Below are positions 7,798 through 16,185 of a stretch of DNA of 64,000 bases, piece after piece. The notes below the pieces were generated by a model, which saw nothing but the letters and a program-made list of their open reading frames with translations, ran no database searches and was not told the DNA's origin. The stretch is from contig NZ_LMTJ01000001.1 of assembly GCF_001510715.1 (NCBI RefSeq), positions 758,340 to 822,339 of the forward strand. Direction: 5' to 3'. Position numbers and translations under genes: made by a program. This DNA is from Bacillus sp. FJAT-29814. Lineage in GTDB: Bacteria; Bacillota; Bacilli; Bacillales; Cytobacillaceae. Numbering within the stretch: the stretch's first letter is position 1; each line of letters opens with the position of its first letter.

Positions 7798-9465
7798 ATG
7801 TCAACAGCTTGGTGGAAAAACGCCACAGTATATCAGATCTATCCAAAAAGTTTTAAAGATACAACTGGAAACGGAACCGGCGATCTTCAAGGCATTATTG
7901 AAAAACTGGACTATTTAAAAAAATTAGGAGTAGATGTCCTCTGGCTCACCCCTATCTACCAATCGCCGCAGCGCGACAATGGCTATGATATCAGCGATTA
8001 CTATAAGATTTACGAAGAATACGGAACAATGGAAGACTTTGAACAGCTCCTTTCCGAAGCCCACGAGCGCGGCTTGAAAATCATGATGGATATCGTCATC
8101 AACCATACATCGACGGAACATGAATGGTTTCAGCAGGCAAAATCGTCAAAGGATAACCCGTACCGCGATTTCTATATATGGAAGGACGGCAAAGACGGGC
8201 AACCGCCGAATAACTGGCAGTCCAAATTTGGCGGTTCGGCCTGGGAATTTGACGAAACGACCGGCCAGTATTACCTCCATCTCTTTGATGTCACCCAAGC
8301 TGACCTGAACTGGGAAAACGAAAAGGTGCGTAAAGCCTTATACGAGATGATGCATTTTTGGCTGAAAAAAGGCGTCGATGGTTTCCGTCTCGACGTCATC
8401 AACCTGATTTCGAAAAATCAGCAGTTCCCGGAAGACGATACCGATGGCCGCAAATTTTATACCGATGGACCAAGAATCCACGAGTTTTTACATGAAATGA
8501 ACGAGCAAGTTTTTTCAAAATATGATGTAATTACGGTCGGTGAAATGTCGTCCACGTCCATCGACCACTGCATCCAATACACGAAACCGGAACGTAAAGA
8601 ATTAAATATGGTGTTCAGCTTCCATCATCTAAAGGTTGATTACCTGAACGGCGACAAGTGGACAAAGGCCGACTTCGACTTCCATGCCTTGAAAAAGATA
8701 CTTTCCGACTGGCAGGTGGAAATGAACAAAGGCGGCGGCTGGAATGCCCTGTTCTGGTGCAACCACGACCAGCCCCGTGCCGTGTCACGATTTGGCGATG
8801 ACGGGTTCTATCATAAGGAATCGGCAAAAATGCTGGCCACTGCCCTCCATATGATGCAGGGTACCCCGTACGTTTACCAGGGGGAGGAATTTGGCATGAC
8901 CGATCCGAAGTTTGACTCGATTGACCAATACCGTGATGTGGAATCCTTGAACATGTTTCAGATTTTGAAAAACAAAGGCATGGACGAACGGGAAGTTCTG
9001 GAGATTTTAAAACAAAAATCACGGGATAATTCCCGAACACCGGTTCAATGGAATGCTACGCACAATGCCGGATTTACCAGTGGAACACCATGGATTGATG
9101 TTGCACAGAACTACAAGGAAATAAATGCAGAAAACTCGTTAAACGATCACGACTCGATCTTCTATCACTATCAGAAGCTGATACAGTTGCGGAAGCAGTA
9201 CGAAGTGATTGTCGAAGGCGATTTTGAGCAGCTGTTGGAAAATGATGATGAGGTTTTTGCTTTTGTTAGGAACCATGGGGCGGAAAAATTGCTGGTGGTG
9301 AACAATTTTTACGGCAAGGAGACGGCCATTTTCCTGCCAGAGCAGCTCGTTCTTGCTGATTTTACGACTGAAGTGTTACTCTCTAATTATCAGGACTCCG
9401 CCCCGCTCGGCCGTGAAATCAAGCTGCGGCCATATGAGTCGGTTGTCTATTATCTAAAGAGGTAA
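7798..9465 (+). CDS. treA: Alpha,alpha-phosphotrehalase (trehalose-6-phosphate hydrolase)
   Basis: 555-residue cytoplasmic GH13 enzyme that splits trehalose-6-phosphate into glucose and glucose-6-phosphate. It shows the GH13 signatures in order: YQIYPKSFKD and GTGDLQGI near the start, the nucleophile region GVDGFRLDVINLI, the acid/base VGEMSS, and NHDQPRAVSRFG. Size and the early DNGYDISDYY block fit TreA/TreC rather than oligo-1,6-glucosidase, and context with treP and treR agrees. The ATG at 7798 follows GAGGAAGG; a GTG three codons upstream is less likely. treR starts 4 bp downstream. Confidence 0.94.
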   Translation: MSTAWWKNATVYQIYPKSFKDTTGNGTGDLQGIIEKLDYLKKLGVDVLWLTPIYQSPQRDNGYDISDYYKIYEEYGTMEDFEQLLSEAHERGLKIMMDIVINHTSTEHEWFQQAKSSKDNPYRDFYIWKDGKDGQPPNNWQSKFGGSAWEFDETTGQYYLHLFDVTQADLNWENEKVRKALYEMMHFWLKKGVDGFRLDVINLISKNQQFPEDDTDGRKFYTDGPRIHEFLHEMNEQVFSKYDVITVGEMSSTSIDHCIQYTKPERKELNMVFSFHHLKVDYLNGDKWTKADFDFHALKKILSDWQVEMNKGGGWNALFWCNHDQPRAVSRFGDDGFYHKESAKMLATALHMMQGTPYVYQGEEFGMTDPKFDSIDQYRDVESLNMFQILKNKGMDEREVLEILKQKSRDNSRTPVQWNATHNAGFTSGTPWIDVAQNYKEINAENSLNDHDSIFYHYQKLIQLRKQYEVIVEGDFEQLLENDDEVFAFVRNHGAEKLLVVNNFYGKETAIFLPEQLVLADFTTEVLLSNYQDSAPLGREIKLRPYESVVYYLKR

Positions 9466-9469
9466 AACG

Positions 9470-10192
9470 GTGATACTCATGACAAACAAATACCTAACCA
9501 TTTATAACCATCTTGTACAGCAAATTAAAGGCGGAGGAATTCAACCGGGAACACTGCTTCCCTCCGAACATGAATTAACCGAACAATTCAGCACCTCAAG
9601 GGAAACAATCCGCAAGGCACTTAACTTGCTTGCGCAAAACGGTTATATCCAAAAGGTTAGAGGCAAAGGCTCTATCGTCATTGACATATCCAAATTCGAT
9701 TTTCCAGTTTCCGGACTGACCAGCTTTAAAGAGCTGGCGCAAAAAATGGGCAAGAAACCGAAAACAATTGTCAATGAACTCTCGTTATTAAAGCCCGACA
9801 GCTATATCCGCCAACAGCTGCAACTCTCCGGCAAGGACCAGGTCTGGAAGGTCATTCGCACCCGGGAGATTGGCGGCGAAAAAATCATATTGGACCGGGA
9901 TTTCTTGGTCAGGAAATTCGTTCCCGAATTGACCGAAGAAATTTGCGCCGATTCGATTTATGCGTACATTGAGGGCAAGCTGAACCTGACGATCAGCTTT
10001 GCCAAAAAGGAAATTGTCGTCGAAGAACCAACTGAGGAAGACCGCGCCCTCCTCGACCTCGACGGATTCCACAACATCGTCGTCATCAAAAACCTTGTTT
10101 ATTTGGATGACGCCAGCCTTTTTCAATATACGGAATCACGGCACCGCCCTGATAAATTCCGTTTTGTCGACTTTGCGAGGCGGACGCACTAA
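9470..10192 (+). CDS. treR: Trehalose operon repressor, GntR/HutC family
   Basis: 240-residue regulator. Residues 8-75 form a GntR winged helix (IYNHLVQQIKGGGIQPGTLL, then TSRETIRKALNLLAQNGYI), and the rest is a UTRA effector domain (SGLTSFKELAQKMGKKPKT ... FQYTESRHRPDKFRFVDFARR). In this family trehalose-6-phosphate binding releases operator DNA. The probable operators are the TGTATATACA palindromes in front of treP. The GTG at 9470 lies 6 nt after GAGGT; an ATG three codons later is possible. The 4-bp gap from treA suggests translational coupling. Confidence 0.92.
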   Translation: MILMTNKYLTIYNHLVQQIKGGGIQPGTLLPSEHELTEQFSTSRETIRKALNLLAQNGYIQKVRGKGSIVIDISKFDFPVSGLTSFKELAQKMGKKPKTIVNELSLLKPDSYIRQQLQLSGKDQVWKVIRTREIGGEKIILDRDFLVRKFVPELTEEICADSIYAYIEGKLNLTISFAKKEIVVEEPTEEDRALLDLDGFHNIVVIKNLVYLDDASLFQYTESRHRPDKFRFVDFARRTH

Positions 10193-10193
10193 G

Positions 10194-10230
10194 AAGGAGA
10201 TCTCTATTTATCAAAGAGGTCTCCTTTTTG
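10194..10230 (+). terminator. Terminator of the trehalose operon
   Basis: AAGGAGATCTC (10194-10204) pairs with GAGGTCTCCTT (10216-10226), followed by TTTT, right after the treR stop codon. Confidence 0.85.
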
Positions 10231-10304
10231 TTGGATCTTTGGTCGGATTTCTGCCGTTTTGTTATAAAAATTGAGATTTTCATAGGTTTTCAGAGATGAA
10301 CTTT

Positions 10305-10420
10305 ATTTTATCCGCGACCATTTCGAATATATCCGCGATAAAAGTACGGATATCCGCGATAAATTGGATATATCCGCGGTAAATTCAATATATCCGCGGT
10401 AATTGAAATATATCCGCGAA
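10305..10420. repeat. Six-box TATCCGCG array (copy 1)
   Basis: TCCGCG occurs at 10311, 10332, 10353, 10373, 10393 and 10413, mostly as ATATATCCGCGATAAATT-like units. The intervals are 21, 21, 20, 20 and 20 bp. The gap lies between convergent treR and the arylamine N-acetyltransferase gene. A second array with identical interval pattern but different spacer bases lies at 48282-48389. No open frame or T-tract is present. Function unknown. Confidence 0.8.
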
Positions 10421-10454
10421 CAGCAAATTTTCATTTTCGCGTGAAACGAGAGCC

Positions 10455-11240
10455 CTAGTCCCCCATTTTCAACCCAAAATGCTCCTTCGCCAACTCCTTG
10501 AATCGGTCCCGGTCAATTTGCTCCTTCACTTCCCTGTCGTCAATCCGCTTTGTAAACGAGGTTTCCGATAACACTAAACTGCCGTTGCTGGTAAGCCGGG
10601 TTGCGAGATAACCCTTATTAAAGCCGGACGCCGGGCTTTCGACAATAATTTTTTGAATTTCATTCAATTCAACGTCTGTGATCGGTGTTGTGGAGTCAAA
10701 CGCATAGCCGGTTGCCCAATCGTCATGGCGGTGCTTCAACTTCATCTCCATGACAAAGTCGCCATGCTTTGTCTCCTCTTCCTTGACGCGAAACTCCCCA
10801 TTGCTGGAAGTAACCTCCTGACCGTTTAGCTGCACCGGCTTTAATGGAATGTTCCCTCCGAAACCGGAGTCAACCAAATATTGCATGCCTTCATGGTTCA
10901 CCAGATTCAAAACATGCGTTCTTCCCGTCTCGCTCCAGTCCTGGGTCTTGCTATTAAAGACCACCCCGCCGACCATCTTCACGTCGAAACCATTTTCGAG
11001 CAAAAAGTAATACAAGATCGTATTTAGTTCATAGCATACCCCACCTTCCCCACGGGTTAATATTTTCTCAGCAACATTCTCTCTCGAAATGTCTTTGAAG
11101 CTTTTGTTCATCACACAAATATTTTCGAAAGGGACCGTAAAGGCGATCTTCTCTAATACCTCATCCAATTTTTCAAAAGATATTCGTTCATGCTCCGGGA
11201 AACCGATTCGCTCCCTGAATAATTTATCGATTGAAGCCAT
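10455..11240 (-). CDS. Arylamine N-acetyltransferase
   Basis: 261-residue cytoplasmic enzyme of the NAT family, transferring acetyl from acetyl-CoA to arylamines or arylhydroxylamines. The Cys-His-Asp triad is visible: RGEGGVCYELN (Cys69), then THVLNLV, then YLVDSGFGG. VPFENI near residue 36 is also typical. Other NAT homologues act in secondary metabolism, so the natural substrate is open. The ATG at 11240 follows AGGAGTG; the frame upstream of it has no supporting ribosome site. Divergent from the SRAP gene 63 bp away. Confidence 0.88.
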   Translation of the reverse strand: MASIDKLFRERIGFPEHERISFEKLDEVLEKIAFTVPFENICVMNKSFKDISRENVAEKILTRGEGGVCYELNTILYYFLLENGFDVKMVGGVVFNSKTQDWSETGRTHVLNLVNHEGMQYLVDSGFGGNIPLKPVQLNGQEVTSSNGEFRVKEEETKHGDFVMEMKLKHRHDDWATGYAFDSTTPITDVELNEIQKIIVESPASGFNKGYLATRLTSNGSLVLSETSFTKRIDDREVKEQIDRDRFKELAKEHFGLKMGD

Positions 11241-11303
11241 CCTTTTCACTCCTGTCCTGTTTTTTGCTAAAATGAACATAACCATTTTACGAGGTGATGC
11301 ACG

Positions 11304-11981
11304 ATGTGCGGCCGTTTTACCTTAACCGCGTCAATTGATCAAATTCTTGACCGTTTTGATATTCAAGCCTTTTTAGATGAAGAAAACTATGCTCCCAGTT
11401 ACAATATTGCCCCATCACAGTCTGTATTGGCAATTATTAACGACGGTAAAGCGAACCGGATGGGTTTTCTCAAATGGGGCTTGATTCCCCCTTGGGCCAA
11501 GGACCCTTCCATTGGCTATAAAATGATCAACGCCCGTGCCGAAACGATTGCCGAAAAACCAAGCTTCCGCAAGGCTTTTCAAAAAAAGCGCTGCTTAATT
11601 ATCGCCGACAGCTTTTACGAATGGAAGCGGTATGATGATAAAACGAAAACACCGATGCGAATTAAATTAAAGGATGAAGACTTGTTTGCCATGGCGGGAA
11701 TTTGGGAGCAATGGAAATCGCCCGAGGGAAAATCGGTATTTTCCTGCTCGGTTATCACGACAACACCAAATGAACTGATGACGGAAATCCACGACCGGAT
11801 GCCGGTAATCTTAAAGCCAGAGGATGAAAAAACATGGCTGAACCCGGCGATCAACGACCCCAAGGAATTAGCGCGATTCCTTGTCCCGCTTGATCATAAT
11901 CTGATGGAAGCTTATCAAGTATCTTCTTTGGTTAATTCACCGAAAAATAATTCGATTGAACTGATCCAAGAGATCTGCTGA
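11304..11981 (+). CDS. SOS response-associated peptidase family protein (HMCES/YedK-like)
   Basis: 225 residues. The protein starts MCGRFTLT, so Cys2 becomes the N-terminal nucleophile after Met removal. Other SRAP-domain residues are INARAET, the glutamate in DSFYEWKR and the histidine in IHDRMPVIL. In Escherichia coli YedK and human HMCES this cysteine forms a thiazolidine crosslink with abasic sites in single-stranded DNA, protecting replication forks. Bacillus homologues include YoaM and YoqW. No LexA box is evident in the short upstream region. An AGGTG site precedes the ATG. Confidence 0.9.
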   Translation: MCGRFTLTASIDQILDRFDIQAFLDEENYAPSYNIAPSQSVLAIINDGKANRMGFLKWGLIPPWAKDPSIGYKMINARAETIAEKPSFRKAFQKKRCLIIADSFYEWKRYDDKTKTPMRIKLKDEDLFAMAGIWEQWKSPEGKSVFSCSVITTTPNELMTEIHDRMPVILKPEDEKTWLNPAINDPKELARFLVPLDHNLMEAYQVSSLVNSPKNNSIELIQEIC

Positions 11982-12141
11982 CGCCCATTTTTCAGACCAG
12001 GACAAGTTGCTTACATGGACGTAAAATTTTTTTCAGAAACCGGACAAGTTGCCTACATGCACGTCCACCTTCCGGCATAGGATGTACTAACCCATAAGTT
12101 TTTCCTTCTAAAAAGTGGTAACTGGCCACTTTTCTTTTTTT
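11982..12141 (+). terminator. Gap with a two-copy repeat and an intrinsic terminator
   Basis: GACAAGTTGCYTACATG is repeated at 12001 and 12043 (42 bp apart), a short array like those elsewhere in the window. Further on, AAAAGTGG-taactgg-CCACTTTT (12111-12133) is followed by CTTTTTTTT, a good intrinsic terminator that can serve the SRAP gene. Confidence 0.6.
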
Positions 12142-12205
12142 GGTACATAAGTGGTGGGTCAGGCGAATATAGTTTAAAAATACATGTTTTATAGGAGATA
12201 TGATT

Positions 12206-12442
12206 ATGTTCATCCCCACAAAAGTCAATATTGGTGAGTTTAGACTGGGCACCCCCGACCATAAAAGTGCGGTTTCTGTTGGTACCAATCTCATGCATGG
12301 TGTCAATGTTGCAGCTAAGAAAAGTCAAGGTTTTGGCCAGCAAATGGCCGACGGCTTGGTCATATTCCAATCTGTTCATATTACTTTTGATGATGAAATC
12401 ATCGATATGCCCTCAATAAAGAAAGGGAGTGTATTTATTTGA
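12206..12442 (+). CDS. Small GerPA/GerPF-like protein, copy 1 of 3
   Basis: 78 residues with no membrane segment. The pattern NIGEFRLGTPDHKSAVSVGTN, then KKSQGFGQQMADG and DDEIIDMPS resembles the two following genes and, more loosely, the GerPA/GerPF spore germination family (hydrophobic start, V-x-V/N-x-G-x-N core, D-x-x-x-D end). Members of that family sit in the spore coat and help germinants reach the inner membrane. The ATG at 12206 has AGGAG 8 nt upstream; the ATG at 12200 is too close. Its stop overlaps the next gene's start. The family call is tentative. Confidence 0.5.
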   Translation: MFIPTKVNIGEFRLGTPDHKSAVSVGTNLMHGVNVAAKKSQGFGQQMADGLVIFQSVHITFDDEIIDMPSIKKGSVFI

Positions 12443-12672
12443 ATATTGCGCCAATGGCAATTAACTTCCTGGCGTTTAAGGTAAATACGGTAGATAATAG
12501 TTCAATTATAAACCTAGGACCGAATCAATTTATTGATCAGTTGACCTCCTACAAACGGAATCAAGGCGTTGGCGAACAAAACGGTGATCTCTCTCCGATT
12601 AACATCCCGATTTCATATGTCATTGACCCGGATGTTTCAGACAGCGCCACCGGCAAGAACAGCATTATTTAA
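12439..12672 (+). CDS. Small GerPA/GerPF-like protein, copy 2 of 3
   Basis: 77 residues, about half identical to the next gene: shared NLGPN/NMGPN, a SYKRNQG-x-GEQNGD block, IPISY and a D-x-D-x-SDS-x-TGK end. It starts at TTG (12439), nine bases after GGGAG and overlapping the TGA of copy 1 (TTGA), so translation is probably coupled. The family resemblance to GerPA/GerPF is by eye only. A coat or germination role during sporulation is inferred. Confidence 0.55.
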   Translation: MNIAPMAINFLAFKVNTVDNSSIINLGPNQFIDQLTSYKRNQGVGEQNGDLSPINIPISYVIDPDVSDSATGKNSII

Positions 12673-12695
12673 CATGTTCAAGGGAGGTAAGTTGT

Positions 12696-12929
12696 TTGCT
12701 ATTTGCACCGATGGTTGTCAATCTCGGTAACATAAAGGTGAATGTTCTGGACCATGCTTCCGTTCTCAATATGGGCCCCAATTTGTTCATTGACCAATTC
12801 GTGTCCTACAAACGAAACCAAGGCTATGGGGAACAAAACGGCGATTTTGTCCCAATCTATATCCCCATCTCGTATATTGCGGATGCGGACATTAGTGATA
12901 GCTGGACAGGGAAAAGCAGTTTCATCTGA
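12696..12929 (+). CDS. Small GerPA/GerPF-like protein, copy 3 of 3
   Basis: 77 residues, paralogue of copy 2 (APMVVNLGNIKVNVLDHASV, SYKRNQGYGEQNGD, IPISYIADADISDSWTGK). It also starts at TTG (12696), seven bases after the very strong GGGAGGT; the next ATG (12711) is too far from it. Two adjacent paralogues both using TTG is notable. Ends at the strong terminator at 12935. Probably co-transcribed with the two preceding genes. Confidence 0.55.
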   Translation: MLFAPMVVNLGNIKVNVLDHASVLNMGPNLFIDQFVSYKRNQGYGEQNGDFVPIYIPISYIADADISDSWTGKSSFI

Positions 12930-12934
12930 ATTTT

Positions 12935-12976
12935 GAGGGCGTCGACATTGGTTGTTGACGCCCTCTTTTATTTTTT
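12935..12976 (+). terminator. Terminator of the three-gene spore cluster
   Basis: GAGGGCGTC pairs with GACGCCCTC around a 13-nt loop and is followed by TTTTATTTTTTT. Confidence 0.85.
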
Positions 12977-13034
12977 TCCAACTTTTCAGAATAGTAGTAT
13001 AATGAAGGAAAATGATCAAAGAAGGGGTATTTTT

Positions 13035-13652
13035 ATGGACAACCTTGTGCAAGAGTTTAAAAAACTGCCGACAACCTGCATTTCGGACGCAATGGATGGA
13101 CTTAACAACCTGGACCCATCTATCAAACCGCTTAAGGAAGATTACAAGCTTGCCGGCCGGGCTTTCACAGTCAAAATTCCTGTTGGAGACAACCTAGCTG
13201 TTCTTAAAGCGATCCGCAACGCCAAACCGGGAGATATTTTGGTAGTCGATGCAAAGGGCGACCAATACCGGGCCATTGCCGGTGACTTTGTCGTGGGCAT
13301 GATGCAGACAATGGGAATTGGCGGTTTGGTGGTCGATGGTGTTATTCGCGATATCGTGGGAATCAAAGAGTTGAATTTACCTGTATTTAGCAAAGGCACC
13401 ACTGTGGCGGCTAGCGGCAAAGCCGGTGTCGGCGAAATCAATATCCCGATTTCCTGCGGGGGAATGCCGATTTCCCCTGGCGACATCATCGTTGGCGATG
13501 CGGATGGGATCGTTGTCATCCCGCAGGCCGACGAACAAGAGGTTCTGGCAAAAGCCTTGGAAAAATTAACAAAAGACCAAGAAAGAGAAGCAAAGATTTC
13601 CGGAAACCGGGACGCAATTTTAAAGCATCTGGATCATCTATTAGGAAAATAA
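13035..13652 (+). CDS. RraA-family protein (4-hydroxy-4-methyl-2-oxoglutarate aldolase-like)
   Basis: 205 residues of the RraA/HMG aldolase fold. The conserved GGLVVDGVIRDIVGI (G-x-x-x-D-G-x-x-R-D, binding metal and oxaloacetate/pyruvate enolate) is present, as are TTCISDAMDG at the start and PGDIIVGDADGIVVIP. The family includes both aldolase/oxaloacetate decarboxylase enzymes and, in enterobacteria, the RNase E inhibitor RraA. Bacillaceae lack an RNase E of that type, so an enzymatic role is likelier. GAAGGGG precedes the ATG at 13035, and a TATAAT at 12998-13003 argues against the longer frame. A hairpin AACCCCC/GGGGGTT (13658-13685) acts as terminator. Confidence 0.82.
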   Translation: MDNLVQEFKKLPTTCISDAMDGLNNLDPSIKPLKEDYKLAGRAFTVKIPVGDNLAVLKAIRNAKPGDILVVDAKGDQYRAIAGDFVVGMMQTMGIGGLVVDGVIRDIVGIKELNLPVFSKGTTVAASGKAGVGEINIPISCGGMPISPGDIIVGDADGIVVIPQADEQEVLAKALEKLTKDQEREAKISGNRDAILKHLDHLLGK

Positions 13653-13657
13653 AACGA

Positions 13658-13690
13658 AACCCCCTTTCCGCTGTGGATGGGGGTTGTTTA
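13658..13690 (+). terminator. Terminator after the RraA-like gene
   Basis: AACCCCC (13658-13664) pairs with GGGGGTT (13679-13685), followed by GTTTA. It also lies at the end of the convergent small ORF and may serve both strands. Confidence 0.6.
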
Positions 13691-13828
13691 TATTCCTGAC
13701 CGGAAAAGCTTCGAAACCTTCCGAACCATTTTACGGAAGAACTTAAATATTCCTGCAAAAAACCGGATGATTCCGTGAATGACAACCTCAATTATAAATT
13801 CGACAATGATCTCAAACAAGAAATTCAT
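13688..13828 (-). CDS. Small basic amphipathic or membrane peptide (46 aa)
   Basis: An unannotated-size ORF with a good start: AAAGGA lies six bases before the ATG at 13828. The peptide begins MNFLFEIIVEFIIEVVIHGI, one hydrophobic segment, and ends with an arginine/lysine-rich FRKMVRKVSKLFRSGI. That is the layout of a small membrane-anchored protein or type I toxin-like peptide. I recognise no family. It is convergent with the RraA-like gene and their ends nearly touch. Confidence 0.5.
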   Translation of the reverse strand: MNFLFEIIVEFIIEVVIHGIIRFFAGIFKFFRKMVRKVSKLFRSGI

Positions 13829-13862
13829 GATGTTTCCTTTCTTTTTAAAAAATCCCTAAATA

Positions 13863-14360
13863 TTATAAAAGCATATGATAAATATACAACTCCCCTTTAC
13901 TCCCCATTGTCCGAACGCCTCTATCGATAAATCCGCACTTTTTATAGACATGCTGTGCCAGAGGATTGCTATTATTGACCGATAGAATAATTTCATCCCG
14001 ATCCGGAAAATGCTTATTCACAAACGCTGGCAGCAATTCTAAGGATTTTTGGGCAATTCCCCTTCCCTGAAAAGCAGTATTCACAGAATATCCCCGCAAC
14101 AGAATCGCGGATCGATTATCCCAGTATTCCTTCACACCCTCCCAGCCATGCAAAACAAAAAAGCCAGCCGGCAGGTCATTATAAAAAATAACAACCGGAA
14201 ATCTGGTTGGATCCTTTTCACAGGCAAGCAGGGCATCCAATGGGTGCGCGGTAAACTTCACCTGTTCCTCAGATAAAAAGTAATCCTCAAAATAGCTTCT
14301 ATATTTTTCAATAAAAAAATCCAGCACGACAGTTTCAGTTGAAGTAGATGGCTCCCCCAT
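13863..14360 (-). CDS. GNAT-family N-acetyltransferase
   Basis: 165 residues. The acetyl-CoA loop is in GYSVNTAFQGRGIAQKSLELL and the C-terminal motif is NPLAQHVYKKCGFIDRG, both standard for GNAT. The sequence context PAGFFVLH and ILLRGYSV resembles uncharacterised Bacillus acetyltransferases. The frame is open to 14396, but the ATG at 14360 is placed eight bases after CAGGGGG and is preferred. Substrate unknown. Confidence 0.78.
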   Translation of the reverse strand: MGEPSTSTETVVLDFFIEKYRSYFEDYFLSEEQVKFTAHPLDALLACEKDPTRFPVVIFYNDLPAGFFVLHGWEGVKEYWDNRSAILLRGYSVNTAFQGRGIAQKSLELLPAFVNKHFPDRDEIILSVNNSNPLAQHVYKKCGFIDRGVRTMGSKGELYIYHMLL

Positions 14361-14514
14361 TTTCATTTCCCCCTGGCAAACATAAATTCTTTTCATATTT
14401 TATCAGATAATGGAAAAAGGAGCCAAATATAAAAGGTCTCCTGCTTACATATTATTGGCTGTAAGCCACTCCTTTACATCGTAAATGGCAGCCACTATTA
14501 AAGAATATTTAAGC

Positions 14515-14973
14515 TCAATCACGCTTTTCTGCTATATTCACACAAGATGAAATAAACGTTGAAATGCACATTCCCATACAGAAAGTAACCCAATTAAAAA
14601 AGAGGGTATTGGTGTATTGATTAAACCAACCAAATCGATAAATTCTTGAAGCTGGATTTTCAGGTCCGCCACCAAGCTCAGCTACCAAATTTTCAACCAG
14701 AGCCATTTCTAGAAATAGTAATATACTAAAAACGATTACAGCCAATATTAATAAAATCTTGGATTTTAGAGCTACATTGGTCATGATCCTGCCAAATTGA
14801 AATAGGAAAATAAGGTAAATAGGAACGGTCGGCATCATGAACAGGATGCCAAAATTTCCATTACCCGACATCTGATAGGGCTTGATGGTACTCTCATGAA
14901 TCAAGAAAAAACCAGCAGCGCTTAATACGAAAATTACCAGCAATAACACATACCGCTTTTTTCGTTCCCTCAT
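14515..14973 (-). CDS. Four-helix membrane protein of unknown function
   Basis: 152 residues with four hydrophobic segments (about 8-25, 43-62, 73-95 and 122-143), a basic N-terminus and a charged C-terminus. No motif that I recognise. Ends 119 bp downstream of the preceding GNAT start region. It is listed because the frame is long for this composition, the start is followed by a clear signal-anchor-like segment, and no better frame overlaps. Confidence 0.5.
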   Translation of the reverse strand: MRERKKRYVLLLVIFVLSAAGFFLIHESTIKPYQMSGNGNFGILFMMPTVPIYLIFLFQFGRIMTNVALKSKILLILAVIVFSILLFLEMALVENLVAELGGGPENPASRIYRFGWFNQYTNTLFFNWVTFCMGMCISTFISSCVNIAEKRD

Positions 14974-15110
14974 TTAAAAGACTCCCTTCTAATACTCTTA
15001 GAACTTTTTATGCTTGAAGGAAAAAAAACATACTTTTCAGCAGTCATACTTTTTTAGCGAAGGTTGGGAAATATATGAATATGAATGACGTATTACAGGG
15101 ATGATGGACA

Positions 15111-16172
15111 TTGGGGATGAAAGCAAAAAAGCTGCTCTATCACTTGATTAAACTTAGAGATAAAATTTTTGTACCGTTCGTGCTGTTGTATATATTACTG
15201 GCCGCGCTCGGGATTTATTTGCTTGAACCGAAGACATTCCAATCGTATATTACCTCGATTTATTGGGTTTTAACCACCCTGGCAACAGTCGGATTCGGGG
15301 ATTACACCCCTGTCACGGACCATGGAAAGATTTATACCATCTTCCTGTACATTACAGGGATCGCACTGATTAGTGTTTCTATTGGAAAAATGATTAAATC
15401 CGTCAATCTGATTGACCGGATGAAAGTTGGAGGAAAAATGAAATATACGGGTAAGGACCATATCATCTTAATTGGCTGGAGTGCGAAATCCAAATTGGCG
15501 ATTAAGGAAATTTTTAAATCGGACAAGAAAATGGATATCGTCATCATCGACGATTTGGAAAAAGCCCCGATGATGGAAGAGCGTCTATATTATGTGCGAG
15601 GTAATGCCACAGAAGAAGAAACGTTGTTTAACGCCAACCTGGCGAAAGCAAAAGGGGTGATTATTTTTGCAGACCAAATCACCCAGGATAACTACGCCAA
15701 TCGAGACCCGCTCCTCGTCGATGGCAAAACCCTGCTAATTGCTACTGCCATTACGACCCTTGAAGAAAAATTAAAAAAAGAAATCCACGTTACTGCTGAG
15801 GTAATCAACCAAGAACATATTCAATTGTTTAAGCACGTTAAGGTTGATGAGTTCATTCCAACACAGGAGATGATTTCTCACGCGGCTGTAAGGTCGCTGT
15901 TTTCCCATGGGGTCACCAACATCTATTCAGAATTGATGAGTACGCAGCATCGGGAGACAATGTACGAAATTCCAAAACAGCCTGAATGGAAAACATATCG
16001 GGATGCGTTTATGGATTTACTGGGTAAAGGGGCCACACTGGTAGCCGACCGTGGCGATCTCCATATCAACCAAAAGCTCGATCAGCCGATACCAACCGAT
16101 GCCCAGTTATTTGTCATTTGTGATAAGGAAACCATTAAAGAGCTAAATCCAGAAATGGAAAAGGATGCTTGA
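15111..16172 (+). CDS. Two-transmembrane potassium channel with RCK/TrkA-N domain (YugO-like)
   Basis: 353 residues. Two membrane segments flank a pore loop with the selectivity filter TLATVGFGDYTP (near residue 62), followed by a TrkA-N/RCK domain (DHIILIGWSAKSKLAIKEI, then IVIIDD and YVRGNATEEE) and a likely RCK-C region. This is the MthK/YugO architecture; in Bacillus subtilis YugO conducts K+ for biofilm electrical signalling. The start is either TTG at 15111 (AGGG ten bases upstream) or the in-frame ATG at 15117. A stem GGATGCTT-gaaa-AAGCATCC spans the stop codon, without a clear T-tract. Confidence 0.88.
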   Translation: MGMKAKKLLYHLIKLRDKIFVPFVLLYILLAALGIYLLEPKTFQSYITSIYWVLTTLATVGFGDYTPVTDHGKIYTIFLYITGIALISVSIGKMIKSVNLIDRMKVGGKMKYTGKDHIILIGWSAKSKLAIKEIFKSDKKMDIVIIDDLEKAPMMEERLYYVRGNATEEETLFNANLAKAKGVIIFADQITQDNYANRDPLLVDGKTLLIATAITTLEEKLKKEIHVTAEVINQEHIQLFKHVKVDEFIPTQEMISHAAVRSLFSHGVTNIYSELMSTQHRETMYEIPKQPEWKTYRDAFMDLLGKGATLVADRGDLHINQKLDQPIPTDAQLFVICDKETIKELNPEMEKDA

Positions 16173-16185
16173 AAAAGCATCCCAT

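Noticed and set aside
8615..9040. 141-codon antisense ORF inside treA
   Set aside because: Shadow of the treA reading frame with no ribosome site and no recognisable protein features.
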